A DNA stretch of 64,000 nucleotides from Chryseobacterium sp. (GTDB taxonomy: Bacteria; Bacteroidota; Bacteroidia; Flavobacteriales; Weeksellaceae), in the NCBI GenBank assembly GCA_031286615.1, contig JAITUA010000013.1, positions 620,001-684,000 on the forward strand, given 5' to 3'. Below the pieces are notes generated by a model. The model made no database searches, was not told where the DNA came from, and worked only from the letters and a program-made list of their open reading frames with translations. Each line of letters begins with the position of its first letter. The first letter of the stretch is position 1. This document shows, piece after piece, positions 1 through 7,344 of the stretch. A program made the translations under genes and the position numbers.

Positions 1-143
1 TTCCTTATCATCCTACATTTTATAAGATCTCTATTTTCCTTACGTTCTTTCCGTTTTCCTGGATTGGGGGTAAGATTGTAGAAGTTATTTATGAGCGAAA
101 TAAGCAGAAAAGAATTGCTGAAAAAATGAATAAGTCTAAATAA
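1..143 (+). CDS. C-terminal end of a membrane protein (partial)
   Basis: An open frame enters from the left edge and stops with TAA at 141-143. The last 46 or so residues hold one hydrophobic stretch (about ISIFLTFFPFSWIGG) followed by a Lys/Arg-rich tail, which fits a final transmembrane helix with a cytoplasmic end. Too little is present to name a family. It converges on the HtrA gene and shares a terminator with it. Confidence 0.55.
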   Translation, partial: PYHPTFYKISIFLTFFPFSWIGGKIVEVIYERNKQKRIAEKMNKSK

Positions 144-150
144 ATAATAA

Positions 151-181
151 AAAAACGCTGCAGATTTCTGCAGCGTTTTTT
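151..181. terminator. Bidirectional intrinsic terminator
   Basis: The arms AAAAACGCTGCAG and CTGCAGCGTTTTT flank the 4-nt loop ATTT. T-runs on both strands let it serve the rightward partial gene and the leftward htrA gene. Confidence 0.9.
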
Positions 182-214
182 GTTGATATGAAGAACTGAT
201 TTTGTCTTTTTTGA

Positions 215-1750
215 TTAAGGCATTTTAAATCCTTTTGTGTAAATTCTTCCGTAGTCATCTACAAATTTCACCTGTACATTTCCTTGGTATTTATCCAGAA
301 TCTTTTCTACATCTTTCTGAGAATTCACAGGCTTACCGTTTACTTCAATGATGATATAGTTATCTACAATTCCGATTTTAGCCATTTCGCTGCCTTCAGA
401 TACGCTTTTGGCAACAACACCACTATTCAACCCGTATTCTGTTTTGAAACGCTCTGTAAGAGGCTCAAATTCAGCTCCGATTTTTTCAGTTACGCTCAGG
501 TCAGCTTTAGTTCTTGTAGAAGTACCTCCTTTCTGATCTCTAAGTGTTACCATAGTAGTACCGTCTTTACCGTTTCTTGAATACGTTACCTGAACTTTAT
601 CGCCAGGGCGCTTGCTTCCGATTGACATTGAAAGATCAGCAAAGTCTGTGATATCGTAGTTATCTACTTTAGTAATAATATCTCCTTTTTTCAATCCTGC
701 ATCTTCAGCACCGCTGTTGTCACCGAATCCTGTAATATAAATTCCTGAACCTACTTTCAGGCTCGTCTTGAACTGTTTGTTGTATGAAGTTACCAACTGA
801 TCGTTTGAAAGGTCCAGAGACTGAACACCTAAGAATCCTCTCTGTACAATTCCGAATTTCTTGATATCCTCAACAATTTTTCTGGCTAGGTTAGAAGGAA
901 CCGCAAATCCGTATCCCTGATAATATCCTGTAGTAGACTGGATGGCAGAGTTGATCCCGATAAGCTCACCATTTGTATTCACCAAAGCTCCTCCTGAGTT
1001 ACCCGGGTTGATGGCAGCATCCGTCTGGATAAAGCTTTCAATAGGATTAGCTGCTTTCCCTTGGCTGCTTAAAATTCCGATACCTCTTCCTTTAGCCGAA
1101 ACAATACCTGCTGTTACCGTTGAGTTTAATCCAAGTGGATTCCCTACTGCAAGCACCCATTGTCCTACATCGATATTGTCAGAATTCGCAAAATTTAAGT
1201 AAGGAAGACCTTTCTCTTCAATCTTTAATAGAGAGATATCTGTATTGGGGTCAGTTCCTACCAAAGTAGCGATATATGATTTTTTGTTGCTTAATACTAC
1301 TTCCAGTTTATTAGCGCCTGCTACCACGTGGTTATTGGAAATGATGTAACCGTCCGGAGAAATGATTACTCCTGAGCCCATTCCCGATGGCATATTGTCA
1401 GGAGTTTGTTGCTGCTTCTGTCTTTGCTGGCCCTGGCCTCTTCCTCCAAAAGGATCTCCGAAAAAAAAGTCAAATAAATCCTGCTCAGAAGCTCTGCTTG
1501 CTGTTCTGCTTTGGTAATTTTTGATGGTAACTACAGCCGGAACAGTTGTTTTGGCTGCTTTCACAAAATCGTCGCCTACTGCTCCTGTATTCATTCCTGC
1601 GAATGAGGTGTTAGGTGCAGACGTTGTGAAGTAAGATTGATCTCCATTGTTGGAGTTGTGTCCTAAATATTGTATGGCTCCAACGGTAGTAGCTCCGGAA
1701 ATTACTCCTACTACTGCAAATGGTAATAGTTTTTTTAAAGTACTCTTCAT
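215..1750 (-). CDS. htrA: Do/HtrA-family periplasmic serine protease with two PDZ domains
   Basis: A 511-residue trypsin-like protease of the DegP/DegQ family, which degrades or refolds damaged envelope proteins. An N-terminal hydrophobic segment (about 8-28) acts as signal peptide or anchor. The catalytic triad is visible: His141 in SNNHVVAG, Asp171 in TDISLLKI and Ser252 in NPGNSGGAL. A Gln/Gly-rich loop (about 101-118) sits before the protease core, as the LA loop does in DegP. Two PDZ regions follow, at about 305-405 and 430-510. It is transcribed alone, with a -7 box at 1803-1810. The family assignment is secure; which Deg paralogue it equals in E. coli cannot be said. Confidence 0.95.
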   Translation of the reverse strand: MKSTLKKLLPFAVVGVISGATTVGAIQYLGHNSNNGDQSYFTTSAPNTSFAGMNTGAVGDDFVKAAKTTVPAVVTIKNYQSRTASRASEQDLFDFFFGDPFGGRGQGQQRQKQQQTPDNMPSGMGSGVIISPDGYIISNNHVVAGANKLEVVLSNKKSYIATLVGTDPNTDISLLKIEEKGLPYLNFANSDNIDVGQWVLAVGNPLGLNSTVTAGIVSAKGRGIGILSSQGKAANPIESFIQTDAAINPGNSGGALVNTNGELIGINSAIQSTTGYYQGYGFAVPSNLARKIVEDIKKFGIVQRGFLGVQSLDLSNDQLVTSYNKQFKTSLKVGSGIYITGFGDNSGAEDAGLKKGDIITKVDNYDITDFADLSMSIGSKRPGDKVQVTYSRNGKDGTTMVTLRDQKGGTSTRTKADLSVTEKIGAEFEPLTERFKTEYGLNSGVVAKSVSEGSEMAKIGIVDNYIIIEVNGKPVNSQKDVEKILDKYQGNVQVKFVDDYGRIYTKGFKMP

Positions 1751-1802
1751 TGTATATCTTTCTTGTTTATTAATTAATTTCTATTTTATGTTTTTGAGTA
1801 AA

Positions 1803-1810
1803 CAAATTTA
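1803..1810 (-). promoter_or_regulatory. -7 promoter box for htrA
   Basis: The minus strand reads TAAATTTG, matching the Bacteroidota TAnnTTTG box. A TTG lies 16 nt further upstream (plus-strand CAA at 1827-1829). The leader to the htrA start would be about 45 nt. Confidence 0.5.
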
Positions 1811-2070
1811 ATGTTAAATAAGTAAGCAATTAGTATGCTATGTTTCAATTTTAACTAAAATTTAACGGCTATTATGTCATTTTATGCCTTATGTCATAAT
1901 TGTTAATGTCAAGGTTAACAAAACTTAAAAAAATATTAAAGAAAATATGTCAGGTTATAGGGTATAAAATACACTCGTTTTCCATTGTTTATTACCAATT
2001 ATTGAATGCTGGCTGCTCATTATTCATTACCTGTGATTTGTGTCATAAAGATACTTAATTCAAAAATGAT

Positions 2071-2078
2071 TATCTTTG
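2071..2078 (+). promoter_or_regulatory. -7 promoter box for trhO
   Basis: TATCTTTG matches TAnnTTTG exactly and lies 34 nt before the trhO start codon. No clear TTTG -33 element is seen at the usual distance. Confidence 0.5.
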
Positions 2079-2112
2079 CAAAAATTTTATTCTCACTTAA
2101 AACGTTTATAGC

Positions 2113-3474
2113 ATGCAACTGTATAACACCTTAAGCGCAGAAGAAAGAGCTCAACTTATTGATGAAGCCGGTAAAGACCGTCTTACTTTGTCTTTCTATG
2201 CGTATGCCAAAATTGAAGATCCCAAAAAATTTCGCGACGAATTATTTATAGCCTGGAATGCACTGGATGCACTTGGCCGTATTTATGTAGCAAAAGAAGG
2301 AATTAATGCTCAGATGAGTGTTCCTGCAGATCAGTTTGAGGCTTTCCGAAATACGCTGGAAGTTTATGATTTTATGAAAGGAATCCGTTTGAATGTCGCT
2401 GTTGATCAGGATAACTATTCTTTTTTAAAATTGACAATTAAGGTCAGAAATAAAATTGTTGCTGACGGTTTGAACGATGAAACTTTTGATGTTACCAATA
2501 AAGGAATTCACTTAAAAGCTAAGGAGTTCAATAATTTACTTGAAGACCCGAATACAATTGTCGTAGACTTCAGAAACCACTATGAAAGTGAAGTAGGTCA
2601 CTTTGAAGGGGCAATTACTCCTGATGTGGAAAATTTCAGAGAAAGTTTACCCATTATCAACGAACAGTTACAGGACTTTAAAGAAGATAAAAACCTTTTG
2701 ATGTACTGTACCGGAGGAATCCGTTGTGAAAAAGCCAGTGCTTACTTCAAACACCAGGGCTTTAAAAATGTTTACCAATTAGAAGGCGGAATCATTGAGT
2801 ATACCCGCCAGATCAAAGAAGAAGGAATAGAAAGTAAGTTTATTGGTAAAAACTTCGTATTTGACCACCGTTTAGGGGAAAGAATTACAGACGATATTAT
2901 TTCACAATGCCACCAGTGTGGAAAACCATGTGATAACCATACCAACTGTGCTAATGATGCCTGTCACCTTTTATTTATCCAATGTGATGAATGTAAAGCA
3001 GCAATGGAAAACTGCTGTTCTACAGAATGTCTGGATACGATACATCTGCCTTGGGATGAACAGGTGAGACTAAGAAAAGGACTGCAGGTTGGAAATAAAG
3101 TATTCAGAAAAGGAAAATCTGATGCTTTGAAATTCAAAAACTCAGGAGATCTATCTGATAAACCTTTAGCAAAAGCTGAAACAAAAAATATCCGTCAAAA
3201 GATTGCTGTTAAAAAAGAATTGATTGGAAAGGCAGAACATTATTTCTCAAAATCAAGAATTGCACAGTTCTTAATTGAACAAAAAGATTTGTCAGTTGGA
3301 GATAAAGTATTAATTTCCGGTCCTACAACAGGAGAGCAGGAAGTAACCATTACTGAAATCTATGCCAATGGCGGTCCTTGTGAAACTGCAAACATTGGAG
3401 ATCAGATTACTTTCGAACTTCCATTCAGAGTTCGTTTATCTGATAAACTGTACAGAATTGTGCAAAACGCATAA
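2113..3474 (+). CDS. trhO: tRNA uridine(34) hydroxylase, rhodanese-related (TrhO/YceA)
   Basis: This enzyme family carries out the oxygen-dependent hydroxylation that leads to 5-hydroxyuridine at the tRNA wobble position. The N-terminal acylphosphatase-like domain (about 20-115) and the rhodanese domain (about 140-240) are recognisable. The loop CTGGIRC holds the catalytic-site Cys199 and Cys205. A Cys-rich stretch with ten Cys between 266 and 306 looks like zinc knuckles. The protein is 453 residues, against about 350 for E. coli TrhO; the extra length is a C-terminal domain from about 330. It lies 63 nt before the folate gene on the same strand, so they may be co-transcribed. Confidence 0.9.
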   Translation: MQLYNTLSAEERAQLIDEAGKDRLTLSFYAYAKIEDPKKFRDELFIAWNALDALGRIYVAKEGINAQMSVPADQFEAFRNTLEVYDFMKGIRLNVAVDQDNYSFLKLTIKVRNKIVADGLNDETFDVTNKGIHLKAKEFNNLLEDPNTIVVDFRNHYESEVGHFEGAITPDVENFRESLPIINEQLQDFKEDKNLLMYCTGGIRCEKASAYFKHQGFKNVYQLEGGIIEYTRQIKEEGIESKFIGKNFVFDHRLGERITDDIISQCHQCGKPCDNHTNCANDACHLLFIQCDECKAAMENCCSTECLDTIHLPWDEQVRLRKGLQVGNKVFRKGKSDALKFKNSGDLSDKPLAKAETKNIRQKIAVKKELIGKAEHYFSKSRIAQFLIEQKDLSVGDKVLISGPTTGEQEVTITEIYANGGPCETANIGDQITFELPFRVRLSDKLYRIVQNA

Positions 3475-3537
3475 TCAATAATAAAACTTCAAAGCCTGTC
3501 GGGTAACAATTATTTCTGTCAAAACAACTTAATAATT

Positions 3538-4113
3538 ATGCTAAAAGCTGAGCTTAGAAAAAAATATACCCAAAAAAGAAAAGCCTTGTCTCCAGATGAG
3601 GCTTTCTTGTTATCTGAGAAGATTTTTGAAAATTTCATTCATCATTTCAATCCTCAGGAAGGTGAAAAAGTACATATTTTCATCCCGATTCCGGCAAGAA
3701 AAGAAATTGATACCCAAATCTTCATTCACTATTTTTTAGAGAAGAATATCCGTGTTTATGTTCCTAAAATTGTAGGAGATAAGCTTATTAGTATAGAAAT
3801 CTTTGAAGATACCGTCTTTGAAACCAGCAGCTGGGGAATTTCAGAACCTGTTTCTAATGAAGATTCGGGTGAAAATGACTTTCAATATGTAATTACTCCA
3901 TTGTTGTATTGTGACAGAAAAGGAAACAGAGTAGGATATGGGAAAGGTTTTTATGATGGATTATTTCAGGATATCCCGGTAAAGACCAAAAAAATCGGAG
4001 TCAATTACTTTGACCCCGAAGAATATGTGGATGATGTCTGGGAAAATGATATTCCCGTAGACTATTTAGTTACTCCTACCGAAGTACTGTCTTTCTTAAG
4101 CGGTTGGGAATAG
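3538..4113 (+). CDS. 5-formyltetrahydrofolate cyclo-ligase (MTHFS)
   Basis: A 191-residue cytoplasmic enzyme that uses ATP to turn 5-formyl-THF into 5,10-methenyl-THF, returning the storage form to the folate pool. The basic N terminus (KAELRKKYTQKRKAL) and the signature GNRVGYGKGFYDGLF at 129-143, which forms part of the nucleotide and folate site, are both present. The length is normal for the family. The last 52 bases overlap the 3' end of the convergent lipoprotein gene, so no terminator separates the two units. Confidence 0.93.
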   Translation: MLKAELRKKYTQKRKALSPDEAFLLSEKIFENFIHHFNPQEGEKVHIFIPIPARKEIDTQIFIHYFLEKNIRVYVPKIVGDKLISIEIFEDTVFETSSWGISEPVSNEDSGENDFQYVITPLLYCDRKGNRVGYGKGFYDGLFQDIPVKTKKIGVNYFDPEEYVDDVWENDIPVDYLVTPTEVLSFLSGWE

Positions 4114-4643
4114 AAATCTAAAAAGTAGAATTTAAATTCCTTTTTGAGCTTGGAAGTAGACAGCAATATGTATTGTGCGTTCTTTTCAAAGCTTCCCAAA
4201 GATTTGTTTTTATTATCAAAATATTCCACATTAAACTTGGCATAGTCTAAGGTATCTTTTTTATAGAACTCCTTATAAACATTCAGGTTACTCACCTTTG
4301 CTGTTTTCACTTTCATGCTATCCAGTTCCTTCAGTAACCTTTTAAAAGTCAAAGAATCCGGTTTGTGGAAATAGCTTTCCATTTGTGAATAAATAACGGT
4401 GTCTATTTCTGTATTTCTGTTTCCGGACAGGTAAAGAGTAGAAAGATCAAAAAGTTCCTGAACTTTCTGCTTGGTAATGGAATTAATTGCCTGCATGCTA
4501 TCCATCTGTACGGCAGGATAGCTCTTTTCATTGTTGCTGTTTCGTAGCTTATCGAGGTCACTTACCTCTGAGGTTTTATTATTACAGGCAATAAATAATG
4601 TCAGAAGTACGGTGAAAATTAAAAAATTACTTATTTTTTTCAT
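4062..4643 (-). CDS. Hypothetical lipoprotein, about 193 aa
   Basis: The start is placed at the internal Met at 4643, because translation from there begins MKKISNFLIF and gives a clean lipoprotein signal with lipobox LFIAC (Cys20). The longer frame to 4676 would bury the signal. The rest is polar and charged, and I recognise no domain. The gene starts 17 nt inside the end of the upstream membrane protein gene, so the pair is almost certainly translationally coupled and probably works together at the envelope. Its 3' end overlaps the folate gene by 52 bases. Confidence 0.7.
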   Translation of the reverse strand: MKKISNFLIFTVLLTLFIACNNKTSEVSDLDKLRNSNNEKSYPAVQMDSMQAINSITKQKVQELFDLSTLYLSGNRNTEIDTVIYSQMESYFHKPDSLTFKRLLKELDSMKVKTAKVSNLNVYKEFYKKDTLDYAKFNVEYFDNKNKSLGSFEKNAQYILLSTSKLKKEFKFYFLDFYSQPLKKDSTSVGVTK

Positions 4644-5808
4644 TTGTGGTAGCAATTTTAAATTTGATGGATACAATCTTACCTTTGTTATCCTTTTTCA
4701 TTTCTATTACATTCAGGTTTTTCAATGAGGTGGTTGGAGTGGTTACCAAAGTGATATATTTCTGCTTATTCAGGCTTTCTATACCATAAGTATCATTGTC
4801 ATAAACCTGATAGATTACAGCATTATTACTGATCAGATTTTCCAGCTGATTTCTTTTCTGCTTAATAAGGGCAACCTGTTCATCAGGATTTCCTCCTTTG
4901 ATATCTTTTATTGAGAAATAGTACACGGCCATCTTATAATCATCCGGCTTGAGTTCTATTTTTTCTTCCTCAGGCGCATTTTCAAGGTTTCTGTTGACCT
5001 CCAGAGGTTCGTAGAAAGGAGCGCTGATTCGCATTTTTAAATTTTTATCCTTGGTAGAATAATAAAAACATTCACCAGGTTTTATTTTATACATCAATGG
5101 AGATTCATTTTCCTTCACCACCATTATTTCTAAAGTGTTAATTACAGAAACTCCTCTGTCTTTATCAATGAAACAATATTTATAAGTTTTAGAAAAAAGA
5201 ACGTCTTTAAATCCTAAAAGACCAGTGATCGTAATTAAAACGGAAGTAACCAATGCCCAGGCGTTCTTTTTGAAGAAATTTTTCTTAGGTGGGATAGATG
5301 AAATTTCAATTTCCTGAGTAGTATTTTTATTTTGGTTAACTTGTTGATTTTCAGTATTTGATTTTTGTAAATCAGTATTTTCTGAGGTGATGTTTTCGAT
5401 TTTTTTAGGCTGAAATTCAGTTTTTGGAATTTCAGGGGCTATAGAAACTGTTTTTTCAAGTTCATTAATTTCTTCCTCTTCCGGATTTTCATTTTCCTGC
5501 AGCAGTTCACCTGCAAAAAGATGCAGTTTTTTAAATTCATACCAAGAGTCGTAACCTGCATAAATACTCAATAAATTGAGCATGTCTATCCTTGGTAATT
5601 TAGTAACCGGCGAACTTTTGAAATAGGTATAAAATGACTTTTCACTGATGTTACCTTTTGCTTTTTTGCGCAGGTCTTCCTGAAAATATATTATATCAAT
5701 ACCCTTCCACTTGGATATATCATCCTGCGAAGGGGTATGTTCTTTTAAGTATTGACCCTGAACATCCTTTTTTAGCTGCTCAAAGTGTAATAGATCTAAA
5801 TCTGTCAA
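4627..5808 (-). CDS. Single-pass membrane protein of unknown function
   Basis: A 393-residue protein in three parts. The N-terminal cytoplasmic region (1-100) carries the stretch MLNLLSIYAGYDSWYEFKK, of a kind seen at the N terminus of several Bacteroidota proteins. A polar Glu/Asn/Gln-rich linker (about 101-180) follows, then one transmembrane helix (about 184-200) and a beta-rich C-terminal domain of about 190 residues, presumably periplasmic. The layout is that of a one-pass signalling or scaffold protein, but no named family is recognised. It is first in a two-gene unit with the lipoprotein behind it. Its promoter lies in the divergent region at 5855-5922. Confidence 0.7.
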   Translation of the reverse strand: MTDLDLLHFEQLKKDVQGQYLKEHTPSQDDISKWKGIDIIYFQEDLRKKAKGNISEKSFYTYFKSSPVTKLPRIDMLNLLSIYAGYDSWYEFKKLHLFAGELLQENENPEEEEINELEKTVSIAPEIPKTEFQPKKIENITSENTDLQKSNTENQQVNQNKNTTQEIEISSIPPKKNFFKKNAWALVTSVLITITGLLGFKDVLFSKTYKYCFIDKDRGVSVINTLEIMVVKENESPLMYKIKPGECFYYSTKDKNLKMRISAPFYEPLEVNRNLENAPEEEKIELKPDDYKMAVYYFSIKDIKGGNPDEQVALIKQKRNQLENLISNNAVIYQVYDNDTYGIESLNKQKYITLVTTPTTSLKNLNVIEMKKDNKGKIVSIKFKIATTNEKNK

Positions 5809-5854
5809 TTTTTCAAAAAATAATTAAATTGTTGATTATCAGATATGTTTTTTT

Positions 5855-5922
5855 GTAAAACTATTTTACAAAGGTATTACAATTATTTTTCATAAACAAA
5901 TTTTCTAACTGCTATACCTTTG
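5855..5922. promoter_or_regulatory. Divergent promoters with an inverted repeat
   Basis: The minus strand has TTTG (5897-5900), a 20-nt spacer and TACCTTTG (5869-5876), directing the membrane protein gene. The plus strand has TACCTTTG at 5915-5922, directing the Ala-rich lipoprotein. Next to the minus -7 box lies GTAAAA-CTA-TTTTAC (5855-5869), at the predicted minus-strand start of transcription, so it may be an operator. Confidence 0.6.
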
Positions 5923-5991
5923 TCTTGTTCAAATAACAGAACAGAAGAAAATTTTATAAAACAATATTAACAAAATTAAATTTAATTTATT

Positions 5992-6333
5992 ATGAAAAAG
6001 TCATTATTCGTAGCTGCTATCGCTGCAATCTCTCTAGTTGCTTGTAAAAAAACTGAAGCTACTTCTACTGAAGGAGCAACTGATTCTGCTGCTGCTACTG
6101 TAGCTGATTCTGCTGCTGTAGTTTCTGATTCAGCTGCTAAAGTTGTTGATTCTGCTGCAACTACTGCTGTAGAAGCTACTAAAGATGCTGCTGCTGCTAC
6201 TACTGCTGCTGGTGCTGAAGTTGCTAAAGATGCTGCTAAAGGAGCTGGAGAAGCTGCTAAAGGAGCTGCTGATGCTGCTAAAGGTGCTGCTGACGCTGCT
6301 AAAGATGCTGCAAAAGACGCTGCTAAGAAATAA
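5992..6333 (+). CDS. Small Ala/Lys/Asp-rich lipoprotein with LEA-like repeats
   Basis: A 113-residue protein with a lipoprotein signal (lipobox LVAC, Cys18). After that it is built almost only of Ala, Lys, Asp, Thr and Gly, with short units of the type GAADAAK and AKDAAK in the second half. Such composition is typical of late-embryogenesis-abundant-like or apolipoprotein-like amphipathic helices, which fold on membranes or under drying. Alanine is written mostly as GCT, so the DNA is itself repetitive and could change length by slippage. The protein is transcribed alone and followed directly by a strong terminator. Its function is not known. Confidence 0.8.
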   Translation: MKKSLFVAAIAAISLVACKKTEATSTEGATDSAAATVADSAAVVSDSAAKVVDSAATTAVEATKDAAAATTAAGAEVAKDAAKGAGEAAKGAADAAKGAADAAKDAAKDAAKK

Positions 6334-6358
6334 TTCTAGCATACGCTTAACAATAAAA

Positions 6359-6389
6359 GAACCGTTTCACTCAGTGAGACGGTTTTTTT
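6359..6389 (+). terminator. Intrinsic terminator of the Ala-rich lipoprotein
   Basis: ACCGTTTCAC and GTGAGACGGT pair around the loop TCA, with one G-U pair, followed by seven T. Confidence 0.9.
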
Positions 6390-6396
6390 ATGCTTA

Positions 6397-6445
6397 GTCA
6401 TTGCGAGCCGAAGGCGAAGCAATCTCATTAATATAAAATGAGATT
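6397..6445. repeat. Dispersed intergenic repeat with hairpin
   Basis: The stretch starts GTCATTGCGAGCCGAAGG and ends with the inverted repeat AATCTCATT / AATGAGATT around a 7-nt loop. Sequences of the form TCATTGCGAGnnnnnnnGAAGCAATC occur between genes in many bacterial genomes, from memory also in Chryseobacterium. Only one copy is in this window, so the repeat nature is inferred. Confidence 0.45.
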
Positions 6446-6454
6446 AAGAATAGT

Positions 6455-7222
6455 TTATCCTTTCTTTTGCTTTAAAGATTCATAGCAGGTAATCGCTACG
6501 GCGTTGCTTAGATTTAAAGAATCAATACTTCCGGCCATCGGAATCAATGTGTTTTTTCCTTTTCCGATCCAGAAATCACTTAGGCCCGAATGCTCAGTCC
6601 CGAATAATACGGCTGAACGCTGTGTAAAATCTCTCTTATAAAGATCCTCTGCACTTTCATCCATCAATGTAGTATAAATATTGAAGTTGTTTTTTTGCAG
6701 AAATTCTAATGTTTCTTCATTCTCAGCCTGATATACTTCCATTCCGAAAAGACAGCCCACACTGGATCTGATTACATTAGGGTTGTAGAAATCTGTTTTT
6801 CCGTCAGCAACAATCAGAGCATCTACTCCAAATGCTTCACAACTTCTCAAAATAGCTCCAAGGTTTCCCGGTTTTTCTACTCCTTCCACAATAATTACCG
6901 TAGAATTTTCTTTAGGAACAAATGAAGAAAGAGGTGTTTCTTTTGCCTGGTAGATCCCGATAATTCCCTCAGAACTTCCTCTGTAAGCTATTTTTTCATA
7001 TACTTTTTCACTTACATGATGGATTTTCCCCGTAGGAAGGGTTCCTTTAAAGATATTTTCGCAAATAAAGAATTCCAGCGGTTCAAAATGATACTGCATT
7101 GCTCTTTCATTTTCCTGCTGGCCCTCTACTACAAAAACTTTTGATTTTTTACGAAACCTGTTGTCAGTAAGGAGCTTAGTGACATTTTTTATTTTTTCGT
7201 TTTGAAAACTTTCTATCAACAT
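6455..7222 (-). CDS. SpoU/TrmH-family RNA 2'-O-methyltransferase
   Basis: A 255-residue SAM-dependent methylase that modifies ribose in rRNA or tRNA. The N-terminal substrate-binding domain (1-100) has the form KVFVVEGQQENERAM. The three SpoU motifs of the knotted SPOUT fold are present: motif 1 with Asn120 and Arg126 (EKPGNLGAILRS), motif 2 FGTEHSGL (207-214) and motif 3 IPMAGSIDSLNLSNA (227-241). The exact target nucleotide cannot be told from sequence. A -7 box lies only 5 nt before the start codon, so the mRNA may be leaderless. Confidence 0.9.
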   Translation of the reverse strand: MLIESFQNEKIKNVTKLLTDNRFRKKSKVFVVEGQQENERAMQYHFEPLEFFICENIFKGTLPTGKIHHVSEKVYEKIAYRGSSEGIIGIYQAKETPLSSFVPKENSTVIIVEGVEKPGNLGAILRSCEAFGVDALIVADGKTDFYNPNVIRSSVGCLFGMEVYQAENEETLEFLQKNNFNIYTTLMDESAEDLYKRDFTQRSAVLFGTEHSGLSDFWIGKGKNTLIPMAGSIDSLNLSNAVAITCYESLKQKKG

Positions 7223-7226
7223 TCCG

Positions 7227-7234
7227 CAAAATTA
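7227..7234 (-). promoter_or_regulatory. -7 box for the SpoU methylase, possibly leaderless
   Basis: The minus strand reads TAATTTTG. Its last base is 5 nt before the ATG at 7222, so transcription would begin at or next to the start codon. Confidence 0.45.
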
Positions 7235-7344
7235 TGCAAAATTTATCATTGAACTTCTCTGGTTTTGATAAAAAGGCTGTTCCGGTTAATTTTAAACAGA
7301 TCTTTATTTGAAAATATGAGTTTGCTCAACGGACTCTGAGAGTT

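Larger units (their letters stand above)
1751..2112. other. Intergenic region between divergent htrA and trhO
   Basis: About 360 AT-rich bases with no credible coding frame. Apart from the two -7 boxes listed separately, no repeat or RNA gene was seen. Confidence 0.6.

Noticed and set aside
6130-6342. Minus-strand open frame of Ser and Phe opposite the Ala-rich lipoprotein
   Set aside because: It is the low-complexity mirror of the repeated GCT/AAA coding DNA and has no promoter or start context.
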